Part shown: in pieces, positions 29,945 to 39,602 of the stretch
How positions within the stretch are numbered: position 1 is the stretch's first letter
Layout of the letters: the number at the start of each line of letters is the position of its first letter
Assembly: GCF_000934685.1 (NCBI RefSeq)
Contig: NZ_JYNQ01000001.1
Location: 2,778,501-2,842,500 of the forward strand
Origin: Lacinutrix sp. Hel_I_90
GTDB lineage: Bacteria; Bacteroidota; Bacteroidia; Flavobacteriales; Flavobacteriaceae
DNA: 64,000 bases
Direction of reading: 5' to 3'
Made by a program: the position numbers and the translations under genes
Notes under the pieces: model-generated
Databases searched by the model: none
What the model was told of the DNA's origin: nothing
Seen by the model: only the letters and a program-made list of their open reading frames with translations

Positions 29945-32479
29945 CTAAAAAGGATAGTTAATTCCTATGTTATAAACCGCGTTGTTAAAGTTATAGTCAT
30001 TAAACCAGCGGTTGCCCAAACTGTACGAGGGGTCATAGGTTTTAAAACCGATATCACCTCTGAGGATAAAGAAATTAAAGTCATAACGCAGTCCAAAACC
30101 AGAGCCAATTGCTATATCTTTTAATGAGGAGAATGAATTAAAAGTGGCGGCATCGTCATTGATTTCATCTAACACATTCCAAATGTTTCCAGCATCAATA
30201 AAAACAGCGCCATTTAATGCACCAAAAACATTAAAACGATTTTCAGCACTTAATGTGATTTTCATATTGGCTTCATTAAACTCATTGGTTGATTGCGAGC
30301 TACCTGGGCCTAAATTGTAGGCTGACCAAGCCCTAATATCATTAGCGCCACCACCAAAAAAACTTTTTAAAAACGGAATACTTGTTGAATTACCGTACGG
30401 TATTGCAATACCAAAATAAGACCGTACTGCAACAACATTTTTATTTCCTAAATTCCAATATTTTACATAGTCTAACTCCGTTTTTACATATTGTGAAAAA
30501 GCGACATTAAATACTTCATATTTATTATTTGTGTTTTTTTGTAACCCAAAAATATCAGAAGCTGTAGACAGTACATTACCTGCTAATTCTAGTCTTAATC
30601 TTAAAATAGAAAAATCGTTATCAAATAAATTATCTCTTCTATCTCTTACATAATTAAAACTTGAAGATAAAATAAGGTTGTCTTCAGTTAACCTATCCTT
30701 TCTTTCTTCTATAGCATTTATTGCTCGTAAATCATTTGAGGAAATCGCAGCGCCTAAACTTCCGCTAGTAGCTTCTGCTATAAATGCATTTGCCCCACTA
30801 GGAATGCTTAGTGCTTGGTTTTCATCTATATATCCAGAATTTATTGCAATAGTATTTAAAGCATTAAAAGAAGCTTGATAGGTTTTAAAATAATTGGCAG
30901 TATTTAAATTTTGTACAAACTGAATATTAAATACGTCTAAACGATTGGTGACTTTGTCATTAGGAAACCATTTGTAATTATAGACACCTGTAAAGGTTTG
31001 TTTGTCTAAACCTACGTTAGTTTGACTTGTTGCTGCAAGGCTAATTCTCGTACTGGGAAACATATACGAGGGAATAATTTTTTCTGTATTAAAAGGTGAG
31101 AATAGTCTTGGGATGGTTAATTTTAAGTCGGCACCAATTTCATTAATATCAAAAAACTGATCGCGGTCATTGGCGCCATCTTTTGAAGCGCCAATAGAAG
31201 TAATACCCGATAATTCTAGTGTTTCTGCTCCTTTAAAAACATTACGCATTAGTAAGCTGGGATTTAATGCAAACCCAATACGTTGAATGTTACTTTGGGA
31301 GGCTTCTGCACTGAAACCTAGAGAGAATCGTTTTAAAGGCGTGAGGTAAATATTAGTGGTTAATGTCGTGTCTGCCTCATTCTCAATATAATCAATTTTT
31401 GGGTATTTAAAGGTGCGTAAATTGCTAATACGACGTGATGTTTGAGGCTTGTGTTTGTCTTTAAAAAGGGTGTTAGGTTTCATGAAAACCACATCAGTTA
31501 AGGTTTTTGGGCTGTAACGTAATGGGTCTTTACTGTAAATGTTTATACCGTTATAAGTTGTAGAGTCTGAAATGGCTTTATTTCGATTTTCATAACCAGA
31601 ATCTGTAAAAATATTAACATCCTTTACCTTATAGATTTTAAAGGGTTCGGTTAAGGTGGTGTCTTCAAAACGTATCTGTCTATCGCTTATTTGAATTTCT
31701 AGTTTTACTTTTTTCGTCTTACCAATCGTGTCATACTCTAGATAAATATGATCTTGAGAAAAATGGTACACGCCTGAATTTAGCATGAAGTCGTTAATGC
31801 GCTCTCGCTCATTAACGGCATCTATAGATTTATACTGTTTGTTAAGTTTTATTAAAGATTGGTCTTCTGATAGTTTGTATAATGAATCTATTATGGGTGT
31901 TGAAATTCTTGTAGATATTGAATCTATAATGTACGGTTTTCCAGTAGTTACCTTATAGTCCACGCGACCTCTTTGGTTGCTGTCTCTTATGGTTTCATAG
32001 TCTGCTTTAACATCAAACCAGCCATAATTAAAATAGTAATCTTTTAAACGTTTAATAGATTTTTTGGAGAGTGTATCATTAATAATAACGGGAGCTTCAC
32101 CAGTTTCCTTTATCCAATCATTAAAGCTCAATCGTGACTTATAATATTTATTTTGTTGTTTTTTAGATAAAAAATGCTCCCAGCGTTTGTGGCGTTTTGG
32201 ATTTCTTTTAGCCCTTGCTTTTAAAATAGAATCAATATTGGGTCTTGCTAAATTATAGATATGCAACCTTAAAGGTGTACCAATAAGGGGTAAAGTGCTG
32301 TTTGGTTTCTGATAAATTAAGTTAGTAATCGTTTCACTGTCTTCATTTTCATTATTTACAGTAAGTGAGTTTTTAGTAAGTAAATATTCGTTTTCTGCTA
32401 CTCTTTTTACCGAATTACAAGAGCTAAAAAAAACAATAATTACAATTAATAATAGTATTTTTGAAGACTGCTGTTTCAA
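29945..32479 (-). CDS. tamL: TamL, TamA/BamA-type outer membrane lipoprotein
   Basis: This 844-residue protein has a lipoprotein signal with lipobox FSSC (C21). POTRA-like periplasmic repeats follow (about residues 35-350, with the GKPYIIDSI type of motif). An Omp85-type 16-strand barrel makes up the rest, ending in YPF with a terminal phenylalanine. In Bacteroidota the TamA homologue is a lipoprotein called TamL, which works with TamB in outer membrane assembly or lipid transport. No tamB lies in the window. An AT-rich hairpin overlaps the 3' end (29929-29951). Confidence 0.88.
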   Translation of the reverse strand: MKQQSSKILLLIVIIVFFSSCNSVKRVAENEYLLTKNSLTVNNENEDSETITNLIYQKPNSTLPLIGTPLRLHIYNLARPNIDSILKARAKRNPKRHKRWEHFLSKKQQNKYYKSRLSFNDWIKETGEAPVIINDTLSKKSIKRLKDYYFNYGWFDVKADYETIRDSNQRGRVDYKVTTGKPYIIDSISTRISTPIIDSLYKLSEDQSLIKLNKQYKSIDAVNERERINDFMLNSGVYHFSQDHIYLEYDTIGKTKKVKLEIQISDRQIRFEDTTLTEPFKIYKVKDVNIFTDSGYENRNKAISDSTTYNGINIYSKDPLRYSPKTLTDVVFMKPNTLFKDKHKPQTSRRISNLRTFKYPKIDYIENEADTTLTTNIYLTPLKRFSLGFSAEASQSNIQRIGFALNPSLLMRNVFKGAETLELSGITSIGASKDGANDRDQFFDINEIGADLKLTIPRLFSPFNTEKIIPSYMFPSTRISLAATSQTNVGLDKQTFTGVYNYKWFPNDKVTNRLDVFNIQFVQNLNTANYFKTYQASFNALNTIAINSGYIDENQALSIPSGANAFIAEATSGSLGAAISSNDLRAINAIEERKDRLTEDNLILSSSFNYVRDRRDNLFDNDFSILRLRLELAGNVLSTASDIFGLQKNTNNKYEVFNVAFSQYVKTELDYVKYWNLGNKNVVAVRSYFGIAIPYGNSTSIPFLKSFFGGGANDIRAWSAYNLGPGSSQSTNEFNEANMKITLSAENRFNVFGALNGAVFIDAGNIWNVLDEINDDAATFNSFSSLKDIAIGSGFGLRYDFNFFILRGDIGFKTYDPSYSLGNRWFNDYNFNNAVYNIGINYPF

Positions 32480-32540
32480 ATAGCTGAAGATTAAAAAGGT
32501 TAATTTTTAAAGTTGTTTATAATTTAAATGACATCGGATT

Positions 32541-32569
32541 CAAAAATACATTTTTTAAATGCTATCAAA
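32541..32569 (-). promoter_or_regulatory. Possible tamL promoter
   Basis: On the minus strand TTTG (32569-32566), 17 bases, then TATTTTTG (32548-32541). It lies in the 79-base divergent gap and slightly into the methyltransferase gene. Confidence 0.4.
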
Positions 32570-33278
32570 AAGCCAAATAAAATTTATAACGCGATTAAAG
32601 CAAAAAAAATATAGAGTACAAGAAGGTCTTTTTATAGCCGAAGGTTTAAAAACGGTTAACGAACTTTTAGAGTCTTCTTTAGAACTTCATCATGTATTCT
32701 CTACCAATAGCTTCAATAGTTATGCCGAAAAGCAAACCATTATTTCTGAAGCTGAGCTAAAAAAAATTAGTAGTTTAAAAGCACCAAACACAGTGCTTGC
32801 GGTTTTTAAAATTCCAGAACCGAAGCCCATCTTAAACACGGGACTTATTGTCGCTTTAGATGCGGTGAGAGATCCTGGAAACTTGGGGACGATTATTAGG
32901 TTATGCGATTGGTTTGGTGTTAAAGAATTGGTGTGTAGTGAAGCTACGGTAGAATGTTATAATTCCAAAGTAATACAAGCTACAATGGGCTCTATAACGC
33001 GAGTGAATGTAACTTATACCGATTTAGAAACATTTTTAAAGGAAACCAACGTGCCAGTATTTGGTGCCTATATGGATGGCGAGAATGTTTATACAAGTGT
33101 CTTGCCTAAAAAAGGGATTCTCGTTATGGGAAATGAAGCCAATGGAATTTCTGAAGCAATAGAAAAACGAATCACACAACGCATTGCAATTCCTCGGTTT
33201 GGCGACGTACAAGCTACAGAAAGTTTGAATGTTGCTACGGCCACTGCTATTTTGTTGAGTGAATTTAAGAGGGGGTAA
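32559..33278 (+). CDS. TrmH/SpoU-family RNA 2'-O-methyltransferase
   Basis: This 239-residue protein is of the SPOUT class. An N-terminal substrate-binding domain (KFITRLKQKKYRVQEGLFIAEG) precedes the knotted SAM-binding domain. The three SpoU motifs are visible: DAVRDPGNLGTIIRLCDWF, VMGNEANGIS and IPRFGDVQATESLNVATATAI. It methylates a ribose in rRNA or tRNA; the exact site cannot be read from sequence. It is divergent from tamL with a 79-base shared upstream region. Confidence 0.92.
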   Translation: MLSKSQIKFITRLKQKKYRVQEGLFIAEGLKTVNELLESSLELHHVFSTNSFNSYAEKQTIISEAELKKISSLKAPNTVLAVFKIPEPKPILNTGLIVALDAVRDPGNLGTIIRLCDWFGVKELVCSEATVECYNSKVIQATMGSITRVNVTYTDLETFLKETNVPVFGAYMDGENVYTSVLPKKGILVMGNEANGISEAIEKRITQRIAIPRFGDVQATESLNVATATAILLSEFKRG

Positions 33279-33475
33279 TGCCACAAGGTTTTTATGTAAC
33301 CCTTCTTTTATTTCAGTAAAAAAAAGCTGAATTCGTCATTTCTTAAAACGTAAAGGAACTTTAACAATAGGCCTTTTTATAAGAACTCTTGCTGAAATCT
33401 GAGACGGAATACCTTTTTTGTCCTATTTGCTTAGGTGGGTAAGAGCAACTGCAACTGGAAACGAAATCCTGAAGG
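33279..33475. other. Spacer between the convergent methyltransferase and porT genes
   Basis: This 197-base gap between convergent genes contains a CAACTGCAACTGGAAAC stretch. I find no clear terminator, ORF or known RNA motif in it. Confidence 0.3.
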
Positions 33476-34192
33476 CTACCTAAACGTTAGGTTTATAAAA
33501 ACACCACGTGTCTTCATGGAATTTATATTTCCGGTCCATGGACTGTTAGGATCCACATCACGTACCAACTCATCATTAATGGCAAAAACACCTCTTATGG
33601 ATGGTGTGAATTTGAACCAGTATAAATAGAAATCAATACCAAAACCAATATCGAAAAACTGCGTACTTGTTGTGGTTCTGAATTCACCTCCGCTGTTGTC
33701 TTCAGGGTTTTTCTCGTTACTTGATAAATTGATGGAAGTCGCGACACCAAAAGTGATAAACGGCTTAAAGTTATTAATTCTTTGCGTTGAAAAACGCACT
33801 AGTAAGGGAAAGTAAACATAGGTTGATTTAACCTCTCGTATGAAATCAGATTTGTTAGTATCATCGATACCGTCAAAGTAGCTCTCAGGATACATTAAAT
33901 TTCTCCCAGCAATAACTAAACCTGGTTCCAATCTTAAATTAATATAATCGTTAACGCGAAGATCACCAACTAAACCCACATTAAAACCAAATGTTTTTTC
34001 TGTTTGAATCTCTTCGGCATTAGTCTTGTAATCTATTTTGTAGTCTAAATTATTTACACCAAAGTAGTAGCCCCAACTCAGGATTTGTTTATCCATATTT
34101 GGGTTGTTTTGCACTTTTTTCTTAGTAAATAGCTGTGCAGAACTTGTAGATACTACAAATAGTAAAGTTATTAGGGCAAATATATTTTTCAT
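33476..34192 (-). CDS. porT: PorT-family outer membrane protein, type IX secretion
   Basis: PorT (SprT in gliding flavobacteria) is an 8-strand-type outer membrane protein needed for type IX secretion. The 238 residues have a signal peptide ending STSSA-QLF. The barrel has alternating hydrophobic strands (GLVGDLRVNDYINLRLEPGL in pieces, YVYFPLLVRFS, PSIRGVFAINDEL) and ends NLTFR. The neighbour ubiE on the same strand is the usual partner in Bacteroidota. Other type IX core genes are not in the window. Confidence 0.85.
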   Translation of the reverse strand: MKNIFALITLLFVVSTSSAQLFTKKKVQNNPNMDKQILSWGYYFGVNNLDYKIDYKTNAEEIQTEKTFGFNVGLVGDLRVNDYINLRLEPGLVIAGRNLMYPESYFDGIDDTNKSDFIREVKSTYVYFPLLVRFSTQRINNFKPFITFGVATSINLSSNEKNPEDNSGGEFRTTTSTQFFDIGFGIDFYLYWFKFTPSIRGVFAINDELVRDVDPNSPWTGNINSMKTRGVFINLTFR

Positions 34193-34280
34193 GTGCTAAT
34201 ACATATTTCTTAAAACGGTCACATGCAGTTTGCTATTAATATTAAAAGAATTAATACGTTTTTGCAATGCTTGCGTCATT

Positions 34281-35009
34281 TTATTGTTTTGATGCTTTAT
34301 AAATGGTAGCCACGCCAAAAGTTTGTGGCAAATCTTTAACATTTATAAACCCAATATTACGTAAAATATTGTTCAACGCTTCTCCATATGGAAATTGTGA
34401 GGCAGATTCACACAAATATTTATAGGCTGTTTTGTCTTTAGAAAAGATTCTTCCTATTAGCGGTAGTATGTTTTTAGTGTAAAAATTATAGCCTTGTTTG
34501 TAAGGTGTTTTATCTGGCATTGATGTTTCTAGAATAACAAAAGTGCCGCCAGGTTTGAGAACGCGAAGGATTTCTTTTAAGCCATTTTCTAGTGTTTCAA
34601 AATTTCGCACACCAAAAGCGACGGTAATAGCATCAAAGCTATTCTCATCAAAAGGCATGTTTTCGCTATCACCTAAAATCATTTCTATTTTAGCAGAAAG
34701 GTTTTTTTTCTTTATTTTTTCTTTTCCAATGTCAAGCATTCCACGACTAATGTCTAGACCTACTATTTTTTCGGCATTGGTTTCAGCTAAATTAATAGCG
34801 AGATCACCAGTACCGGTCGCAATATCAAGAATCGTTTTTGGTTGTGCTTCTTTTACTATAGCCACTACTTTTTTTCTCCATTTGATATCAATACCAAATG
34901 AAATAACACGATTTAAACCATCATAATCACCAGAAATCGTATCGAACATTTGTGTTACCTGTTCTTTTTTACCAAGGTCGCTGTCTTTGTAAGGTTTTAC
35001 TTTTGCCAA
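34281..35009 (-). CDS. ubiE: Demethylmenaquinone methyltransferase
   Basis: UbiE/MenG methylates demethylmenaquinone with SAM, the last step to menaquinone. The N-terminal [20 protein letters not shown], the SAM loop [12 protein letters not shown], and the C-terminal FGVRNFE and [12 protein letters not shown] motifs are diagnostic. 242 residues, normal length. In flavobacteria the product should serve menaquinone only. It is the first gene before porT. Confidence 0.95.
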   Translation of the reverse strand: MAKVKPYKDSDLGKKEQVTQMFDTISGDYDGLNRVISFGIDIKWRKKVVAIVKEAQPKTILDIATGTGDLAINLAETNAEKIVGLDISRGMLDIGKEKIKKKNLSAKIEMILGDSENMPFDENSFDAITVAFGVRNFETLENGLKEILRVLKPGGTFVILETSMPDKTPYKQGYNFYTKNILPLIGRIFSKDKTAYKYLCESASQFPYGEALNNILRNIGFINVKDLPQTFGVATIYKASKQ

Positions 35010-35169
35010 AATATTTTTTTTACAAATTTAAGGCGATTTCTTTAATTTACACTAATAGGAGTTGAAGATGGGATATTATTAATTCAAAATTTATATATGT
35101 ACAAGTCAAAAGCATATAATGTGTAACATTTTCAATGTATTTAAATTATAAATTGGTTATCTTTTTGGT

Positions 35170-35177
35170 TATCTTTG
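35170..35177 (+). promoter_or_regulatory. trkA promoter, -7 element
   Basis: TATCTTTG is a perfect TAnnTTTG, 24 bases before the trkA start. GGTTATCTTT is repeated in tandem here (from 35155 and 35167), so the spacing to a -33 element is ambiguous. Confidence 0.55.
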
Positions 35178-35201
35178 TATCACTTTTCAGAAAAATAAAG
35201 A

Positions 35202-36551
35202 ATGAAAATTATTATTGCTGGAGCTGGTGAAGTTGGATTTCATTTGGCTAAATTACTGTCGTACGAATCACAGGAAATTACACTTATTGATACGAATCGC
35301 GAGAGCCTTTCGTATGCAGACACTCATTTAGATATTAGGGTTATAAAGGGAGATGCCACGTCTATTGCTATTTTAAAAGAGGCTAGGGTAGAACAGAGTG
35401 ATTTGGTTATAGGTGTTACTGCTTCAGAAACTACAAATATTACGGTATGTGTCTTGGCAAAACAACTTGGTGCCAAGCGTACGATAGCAAGAATTTCGAA
35501 CACAGAGTTTATTACACATAAAGATGAAGTAGGTTTTACACGCTTTGGTATAGATGAACTGATTTCGCCAGAGTCTTTAGCGGCATCTGAAATTCAATTA
35601 TTGTTAAGTCAGTCTGCTTTTAATGAAAGTTATGAGTTTGAAGAAGGCGCTTTAACCATGGTAAGTTTAAATTTGTCTAGAACGGCATCCTTTGTTGGTA
35701 GAACAGTAAAGGAAGCAGCGGAACTGTTTAGTGAAATTCATTTTGTGCCTATTGCAGTGCAGCGTTTTGGTACCCAATATACTATTATACCTAGGGGCGA
35801 TACACAGTTTAAAGAAGGCGATACTGTGGTCTTTATTACTAGTGAAGGCGGTGGTCAGGAATTGTGTAAAATGACTGGTAGAGCAAATACCGCTATCAAA
35901 GATGTTATGATTCTTGGTGGTAGTAAAATTGGTTATAAAACGGCTAGAGATTTAAGTGCAAAACATTTTAATGTCAAACTCATTGAGAAAAACAGAGAGG
36001 AAGCGATGGATTTAGCAGATCGCTTATCTAATGTGTTGATTATTAATGGAGATGGTAGGAATGTGGAGCTTCTGGAAGAAGAAAATATAAAGGATATGGA
36101 TGCTTTTATAGCGGTAACAGGAAATTCTGAAACCAATATTATGTCCTGTCTTGTTGCGAAGTCTAAAGGCGTAAAGAAAACTATCGCTTTAGTTGAAAAT
36201 ATGGATTATTTTGAGCTATCACAGTCTATAGGTATTGATACTTTAGTGAATAAGAAACTACTAGCTGCAAATAATATTTTTAGATACATTAGAAAAGGTG
36301 AAGTGGTCGCTATGACCAAATTGAACAACATACATGCCGAATTATTAGAATTTAGAGTCAAATCTGATTCTAAAATTTGTAATAAGCAGATAAAAGACAT
36401 TCAGTTTCCACGTTCTGCAATTATTGGAGGTGTCATTAGAGATGGCGCAGGCTTAATTGCATTAGGTGGTTTTAAAATCGAAGAAGGCGATTATATTGTT
36501 GTTTGTTGTTTACCCAGATCTATAAAAGAAGTAGAGAAACTTTTCCTATAA
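35202..36551 (+). CDS. trkA: Potassium transport regulator TrkA
   Basis: TrkA is the peripheral NAD/ATP-binding subunit that gates the TrkH potassium channel. The 449 residues form two repeats of RCK_N plus RCK_C domains, with Rossmann motifs GAGEVGFHLAKLL at the start and LGGSKIGYKTARDL at about residue 236. Each is followed by a TrkA_C domain, ending VVCCLP. Its stop shares one base with the trkH start (TAATG), so the two are coupled. Confidence 0.95.
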   Translation: MKIIIAGAGEVGFHLAKLLSYESQEITLIDTNRESLSYADTHLDIRVIKGDATSIAILKEARVEQSDLVIGVTASETTNITVCVLAKQLGAKRTIARISNTEFITHKDEVGFTRFGIDELISPESLAASEIQLLLSQSAFNESYEFEEGALTMVSLNLSRTASFVGRTVKEAAELFSEIHFVPIAVQRFGTQYTIIPRGDTQFKEGDTVVFITSEGGGQELCKMTGRANTAIKDVMILGGSKIGYKTARDLSAKHFNVKLIEKNREEAMDLADRLSNVLIINGDGRNVELLEEENIKDMDAFIAVTGNSETNIMSCLVAKSKGVKKTIALVENMDYFELSQSIGIDTLVNKKLLAANNIFRYIRKGEVVAMTKLNNIHAELLEFRVKSDSKICNKQIKDIQFPRSAIIGGVIRDGAGLIALGGFKIEEGDYIVVCCLPRSIKEVEKLFL

Positions 36552-38056
36552 TGCGTAAAAGATTAAAACTCAATTTTAAAATTATTTTCCATTTTTTTGG
36601 GCTATTATTCCTGTTTAATGGCGGTTTTATGTTGCTTGCTACTTTAGTAAGCTTAACGTATAACGATGGGGTTACGCTAAATTTATTTTTATCAGGGCTT
36701 GTTACGGTGCTTATCGGCGGTTTTGCAATGTATGCTACCAAAGATCATGAAAAGGAAATGAATAAGCGCGAAGGTTATATTGTTGTTTCTTTTGGTTGGA
36801 TAGTTATGGCTTTGTCTGGAACCTTACCTTACCTTTTAACGGAATCTATACCTAGTTTTACAGACGCTTTTTTTGAAACCATGTCTGGTTTTACCACTAC
36901 TGGCGCTACTATTTTGAATGATATTGAAATCATGCCAGAAGGGATCTTGTTCTGGAGAAGTTTAACACATTGGATTGGTGGAATGGGTATTATTGTACTG
37001 GCAGTAGCCATTTTACCCTTGTTAGGCATTGGTGGGATGCAGTTATTTGCGGCAGAGGCCCCTGGCCCAAGTGCAGATAAATTACATCCCCGTATTACAG
37101 ATACCGCCAAGCGTTTATGGTTAATTTATTTTGCTTATACCGCTGCTGAAACGATTTTACTTAAAGTAGCAGGGATGTCCTTTTTTGATGCTATAAATCA
37201 TTCGATGACCACCTTGTCAACAGGAGGGTTTTCAACCAAAAATTCAAGTGTTGCGTTTTGGAATGATGCGCCAATGATTCAATACATCATTATGGTTTTT
37301 ATGTTTTTAGCGGGAACCAACTTTGTATTAAGTTACTTTGCTTTTAAAGGAAAAGTACAAAAAGTATTTCAGGATGAAGAGTTTAGACTGTATTTTAAAT
37401 TTATTGCTGGGTTTACTATAATCGCCGCACTTATCATTTATTTTAATGCAGATCCAAGCCTCTCATCTATTGAGCATCCAATGGTGTTGGGAGAGGGTGA
37501 AAGTGCTTTTAGGCATGCTTTATTTCAAGTGTTGACTATTGTGACTACTACAGGATTTGTAAGTGCAGATTATACCCTGTGGACGCCGTTTTTAACGCTA
37601 TTTTTCTTTGGGATGATGTTTTTAGGAGGTTCTGCAGGAAGTACCTCTGGAGGTATTAAAATAATGCGACACCTGATTACCATTAAAAATGGGTTTTTAG
37701 AATTTAAGCGCACATTACACCCCAGTGCTATTTTACCCGTGCGCTATAATAGACGGTCGGTTTCAGGAGAGATTGTATTTAATATTTTAGGATTTTTTAT
37801 CCTCTATCTTTTAACATTTATTATTGGTACTCTAGGGTTTTCAATGATGCAAATTGATTTTGTATCTGCCATTGGTTTATCGGCTTCCAGTCTAGGAAAT
37901 GTTGGGCCAGCTTTAGGAGATTTCGGACCGGTAAATAACTATGATGCCTTACCAGATGTTGGTAAGTGGTGGTCTGCTTTTTTAATGCTTATTGGACGTT
38001 TAGAATTGTTCACGGTTTTAATTTTATTCACCCCTTTCTTTTGGCGTAATCGATAA
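36551..38056 (+). CDS. trkH: Potassium uptake channel TrkH
   Basis: TrkH is the membrane subunit of the Trk K+ uptake system. The 501-residue protein has four M1-P-M2-type units. Selectivity-loop pieces are SGFTTTGAT, TLSTGGFST, VTTTGF and LGNVGPALGDFGP. HWIGGMGIIVL follows the first loop. The start is the ATG at 36551; an in-frame upstream TTG at 36503 lies inside trkA. It forms an operon with trkA. Confidence 0.95.
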   Translation: MRKRLKLNFKIIFHFFGLLFLFNGGFMLLATLVSLTYNDGVTLNLFLSGLVTVLIGGFAMYATKDHEKEMNKREGYIVVSFGWIVMALSGTLPYLLTESIPSFTDAFFETMSGFTTTGATILNDIEIMPEGILFWRSLTHWIGGMGIIVLAVAILPLLGIGGMQLFAAEAPGPSADKLHPRITDTAKRLWLIYFAYTAAETILLKVAGMSFFDAINHSMTTLSTGGFSTKNSSVAFWNDAPMIQYIIMVFMFLAGTNFVLSYFAFKGKVQKVFQDEEFRLYFKFIAGFTIIAALIIYFNADPSLSSIEHPMVLGEGESAFRHALFQVLTIVTTTGFVSADYTLWTPFLTLFFFGMMFLGGSAGSTSGGIKIMRHLITIKNGFLEFKRTLHPSAILPVRYNRRSVSGEIVFNILGFFILYLLTFIIGTLGFSMMQIDFVSAIGLSASSLGNVGPALGDFGPVNNYDALPDVGKWWSAFLMLIGRLELFTVLILFTPFFWRNR

Positions 38057-38206
38057 TTTTTCAATTATTTTTAGCTTTATATTTTTATAGATTTCGCTTG
38101 AGGTTTGAGCGCTTTTGTGTTGGTTTTTAGTGCTTTGGCTTGTTAGCGTGTTGTTACAAAATTCGATTTGAATCGTTGTATTTGTATAACCACAAAATCA
38201 ATCATT

Positions 38207-38428
38207 ATGGAATCAATCATCACAAATCAAGATCACAAATCGTACTCAGGCCTTTTAAATTCTAATTACAAGGCCATTGTAAAACAAAATTTAAAAGATT
38301 TAAAAAGCAATTCTCTGTTTAGCTTAAAACAGCGCATAAGAAGTAATCAATTTCAAACCTCTAGCAGTATTGAAACCGCTTTAAAAGTTACGTTGTTTAT
38401 AGTAGCGTTTATTATTGCATTCAATTAG
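38207..38428 (+). CDS. Small protein with C-terminal membrane segment
   Basis: I do not recognise this gene. The 73 residues from ATG at 38207 (MESIITNQDHKSYS) are hydrophilic and basic up to about residue 57, followed by a hydrophobic end (VTLFIVAFIIAFN) that would anchor it in the membrane with the N-terminus inside. A longer reading from 38168 is possible but less likely. It is followed by a strong terminator, which supports a real transcript. The gene at 45597 has the same design without clear similarity. Confidence 0.6.
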   Translation: MESIITNQDHKSYSGLLNSNYKAIVKQNLKDLKSNSLFSLKQRIRSNQFQTSSSIETALKVTLFIVAFIIAFN

Positions 38429-38496
38429 AGCTTATTTCTCTTTTGTTTGAAAAGGATTGCTACAGTAAGACTAAAACCGTTTAATTGGAAACATGG

Positions 38497-38528
38497 AAAA
38501 TCCACTAACTATTAGGGTAGTGGATTTT
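38497..38528. terminator. Bidirectional terminator
   Basis: AAAATCCACTA (38497-38507) and TAGTGGATTTT (38518-38528) form an 11-bp perfect stem with a 10-base loop, between convergent reading frames. A and T flanks allow use from both sides. Confidence 0.8.
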
Positions 38529-38544
38529 TATTAATTTCTTTTAT

Positions 38545-39168
38545 CTATTCTATTATTAATTTACCAATATGCAGCTTGCCATAGGCGTCTAATCTTTTTA
38601 TCACGTACATTCCAGCAGTTAGATTAAGACTTCTTATATGAGTCTCTTTTGAGGTTTCCAGACTCTCATATATTAAATTGCCATAAAAGTTATAAATCCA
38701 TAGGTTTTTACCTATATAGTTGCTAAAATCAAGAGTCTCTGTGTCACTTCTAAACTGGTTGCAAGGATCATTTGGAGGCAGCTTTAATGCAATTGAAATG
38801 GTTTCTCCTTTATTAGGGTTTGGACTTATTCTTAATTGTGGACCACAATTACTCTCTGTTACTTCGTTTCCATGTAAATTCTTGTAGAACATTGTGCCAT
38901 TTCCACAACTATTTCGAGGTCTGCACGTCAATATACCAAAGCCAACACCAGATCTAATGGTGACAATTCTTGACCCTTGGCCACTAACAATTTCCCAATC
39001 ACAATACCCGCTATTATCACCAGATAAGGTCCATACATAGTCATTTACTTTGTGAACGAAAGGTGCGGTATATTGTCTAGTTTGGCACTCATTTAAGGTG
39101 TTTGGGCCACTTAAAAATTCGCTACTCGAACTTTGTGAGCCATTTATAGGTTGTGGATTGCCCGCCAA
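38545..39168 (-). pseudogene. C-terminal remnant of a type IX-secreted protein
   Basis: The 207 residues start at a TTG with an in-frame TAG four codons upstream. There is no signal peptide, which a type IX cargo needs. A PKD-like domain (YVWTLSGD, NSCGNGT) is followed by a typical type A sorting domain: RISPNPNKGE, then YNFYGNLIYE, and LNLTAGMYVIKRL near the end. This looks like the 3' end of a larger secreted protein that lost its front. Reading another frame upstream gives RLVYRGQCELAITGIGG, so a frameshift is also possible. Confidence 0.6.
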
Positions 39169-39245
39169 TTCCTGTAATAGCTAGTTCACACTGGCCTCTG
39201 TAAACGAGTCTTTTAAACTTTATTTTGGTAAATTTAGATAATCAA

Positions 39246-39422
39246 TCAAGCATTAATTAAATACAATACATCTTTGTAGCTTTCCAATACACGAATAGTT
39301 TTTGATGATATTTGAATGACTGTGTTACCCCCTTCGTCTATCCTATCAGAAACAAACTCAATCTTGTCTATAAAAAAGGTAATTTTTTGTTCGTTAGAAC
39401 CTGTTAACTCAATTGTTCTCAT
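39246..39422 (-). CDS. Small hypothetical protein, 58 residues
   Basis: ATG at 39422 opens a 58-residue frame starting MRTIELTGSNEQKITFFIDK, then a GGNTVIQISSKTIRVLES segment, ending with YLINA. The pattern (short ligand-like start, then a strand pair and an ES-Y--V--LI end) is reminiscent of the FlbD-like small protein fold, but I would not assign a function. It is third in a run of small genes on this strand. Confidence 0.5.
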   Translation of the reverse strand: MRTIELTGSNEQKITFFIDKIEFVSDRIDEGGNTVIQISSKTIRVLESYKDVLYLINA

Positions 39423-39473
39423 ACGTTTTATTTTTTTTAAGTAATGAACAACAAGTTAATGAAATAGAATAAC

Positions 39474-39602
39474 CTAATTAATAATATTAAAATATTTTAG
39501 AATAGCAGAGACTAAGACTATAAGTAGAAAAACCCTAATGATCCATTTAGTTACTGGGTTGTTTACCCACCAAAAGCGATTGTCTCTTTTAAAATCTTTC
39601 AT
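39474..39602 (-). CDS. 42-residue membrane protein
   Basis: ATG at 39602 overlaps the stop of the upstream gene (ATGA), a strong hint of translational coupling. The product starts MKDFKRDNRFWWVNNP and continues with one hydrophobic helix (WIIRVFLLIVLVSAILKYF). It is a basic, Trp-rich start plus one membrane span. The function is unknown. A small membrane toxin is one possibility but is not supported by similarity. Confidence 0.5.
   Translation of the reverse strand: MKDFKRDNRFWWVNNPVTKWIIRVFLLIVLVSAILKYFNIIN

Noticed and set aside
33365-33475. Riboswitch in the spacer between the methyltransferase and porT genes
   Set aside because: Short pieces such as CTGAGA and GCAACTGCAACTGG caught the eye, but no complete consensus of a known class could be assembled, and both genes end here.
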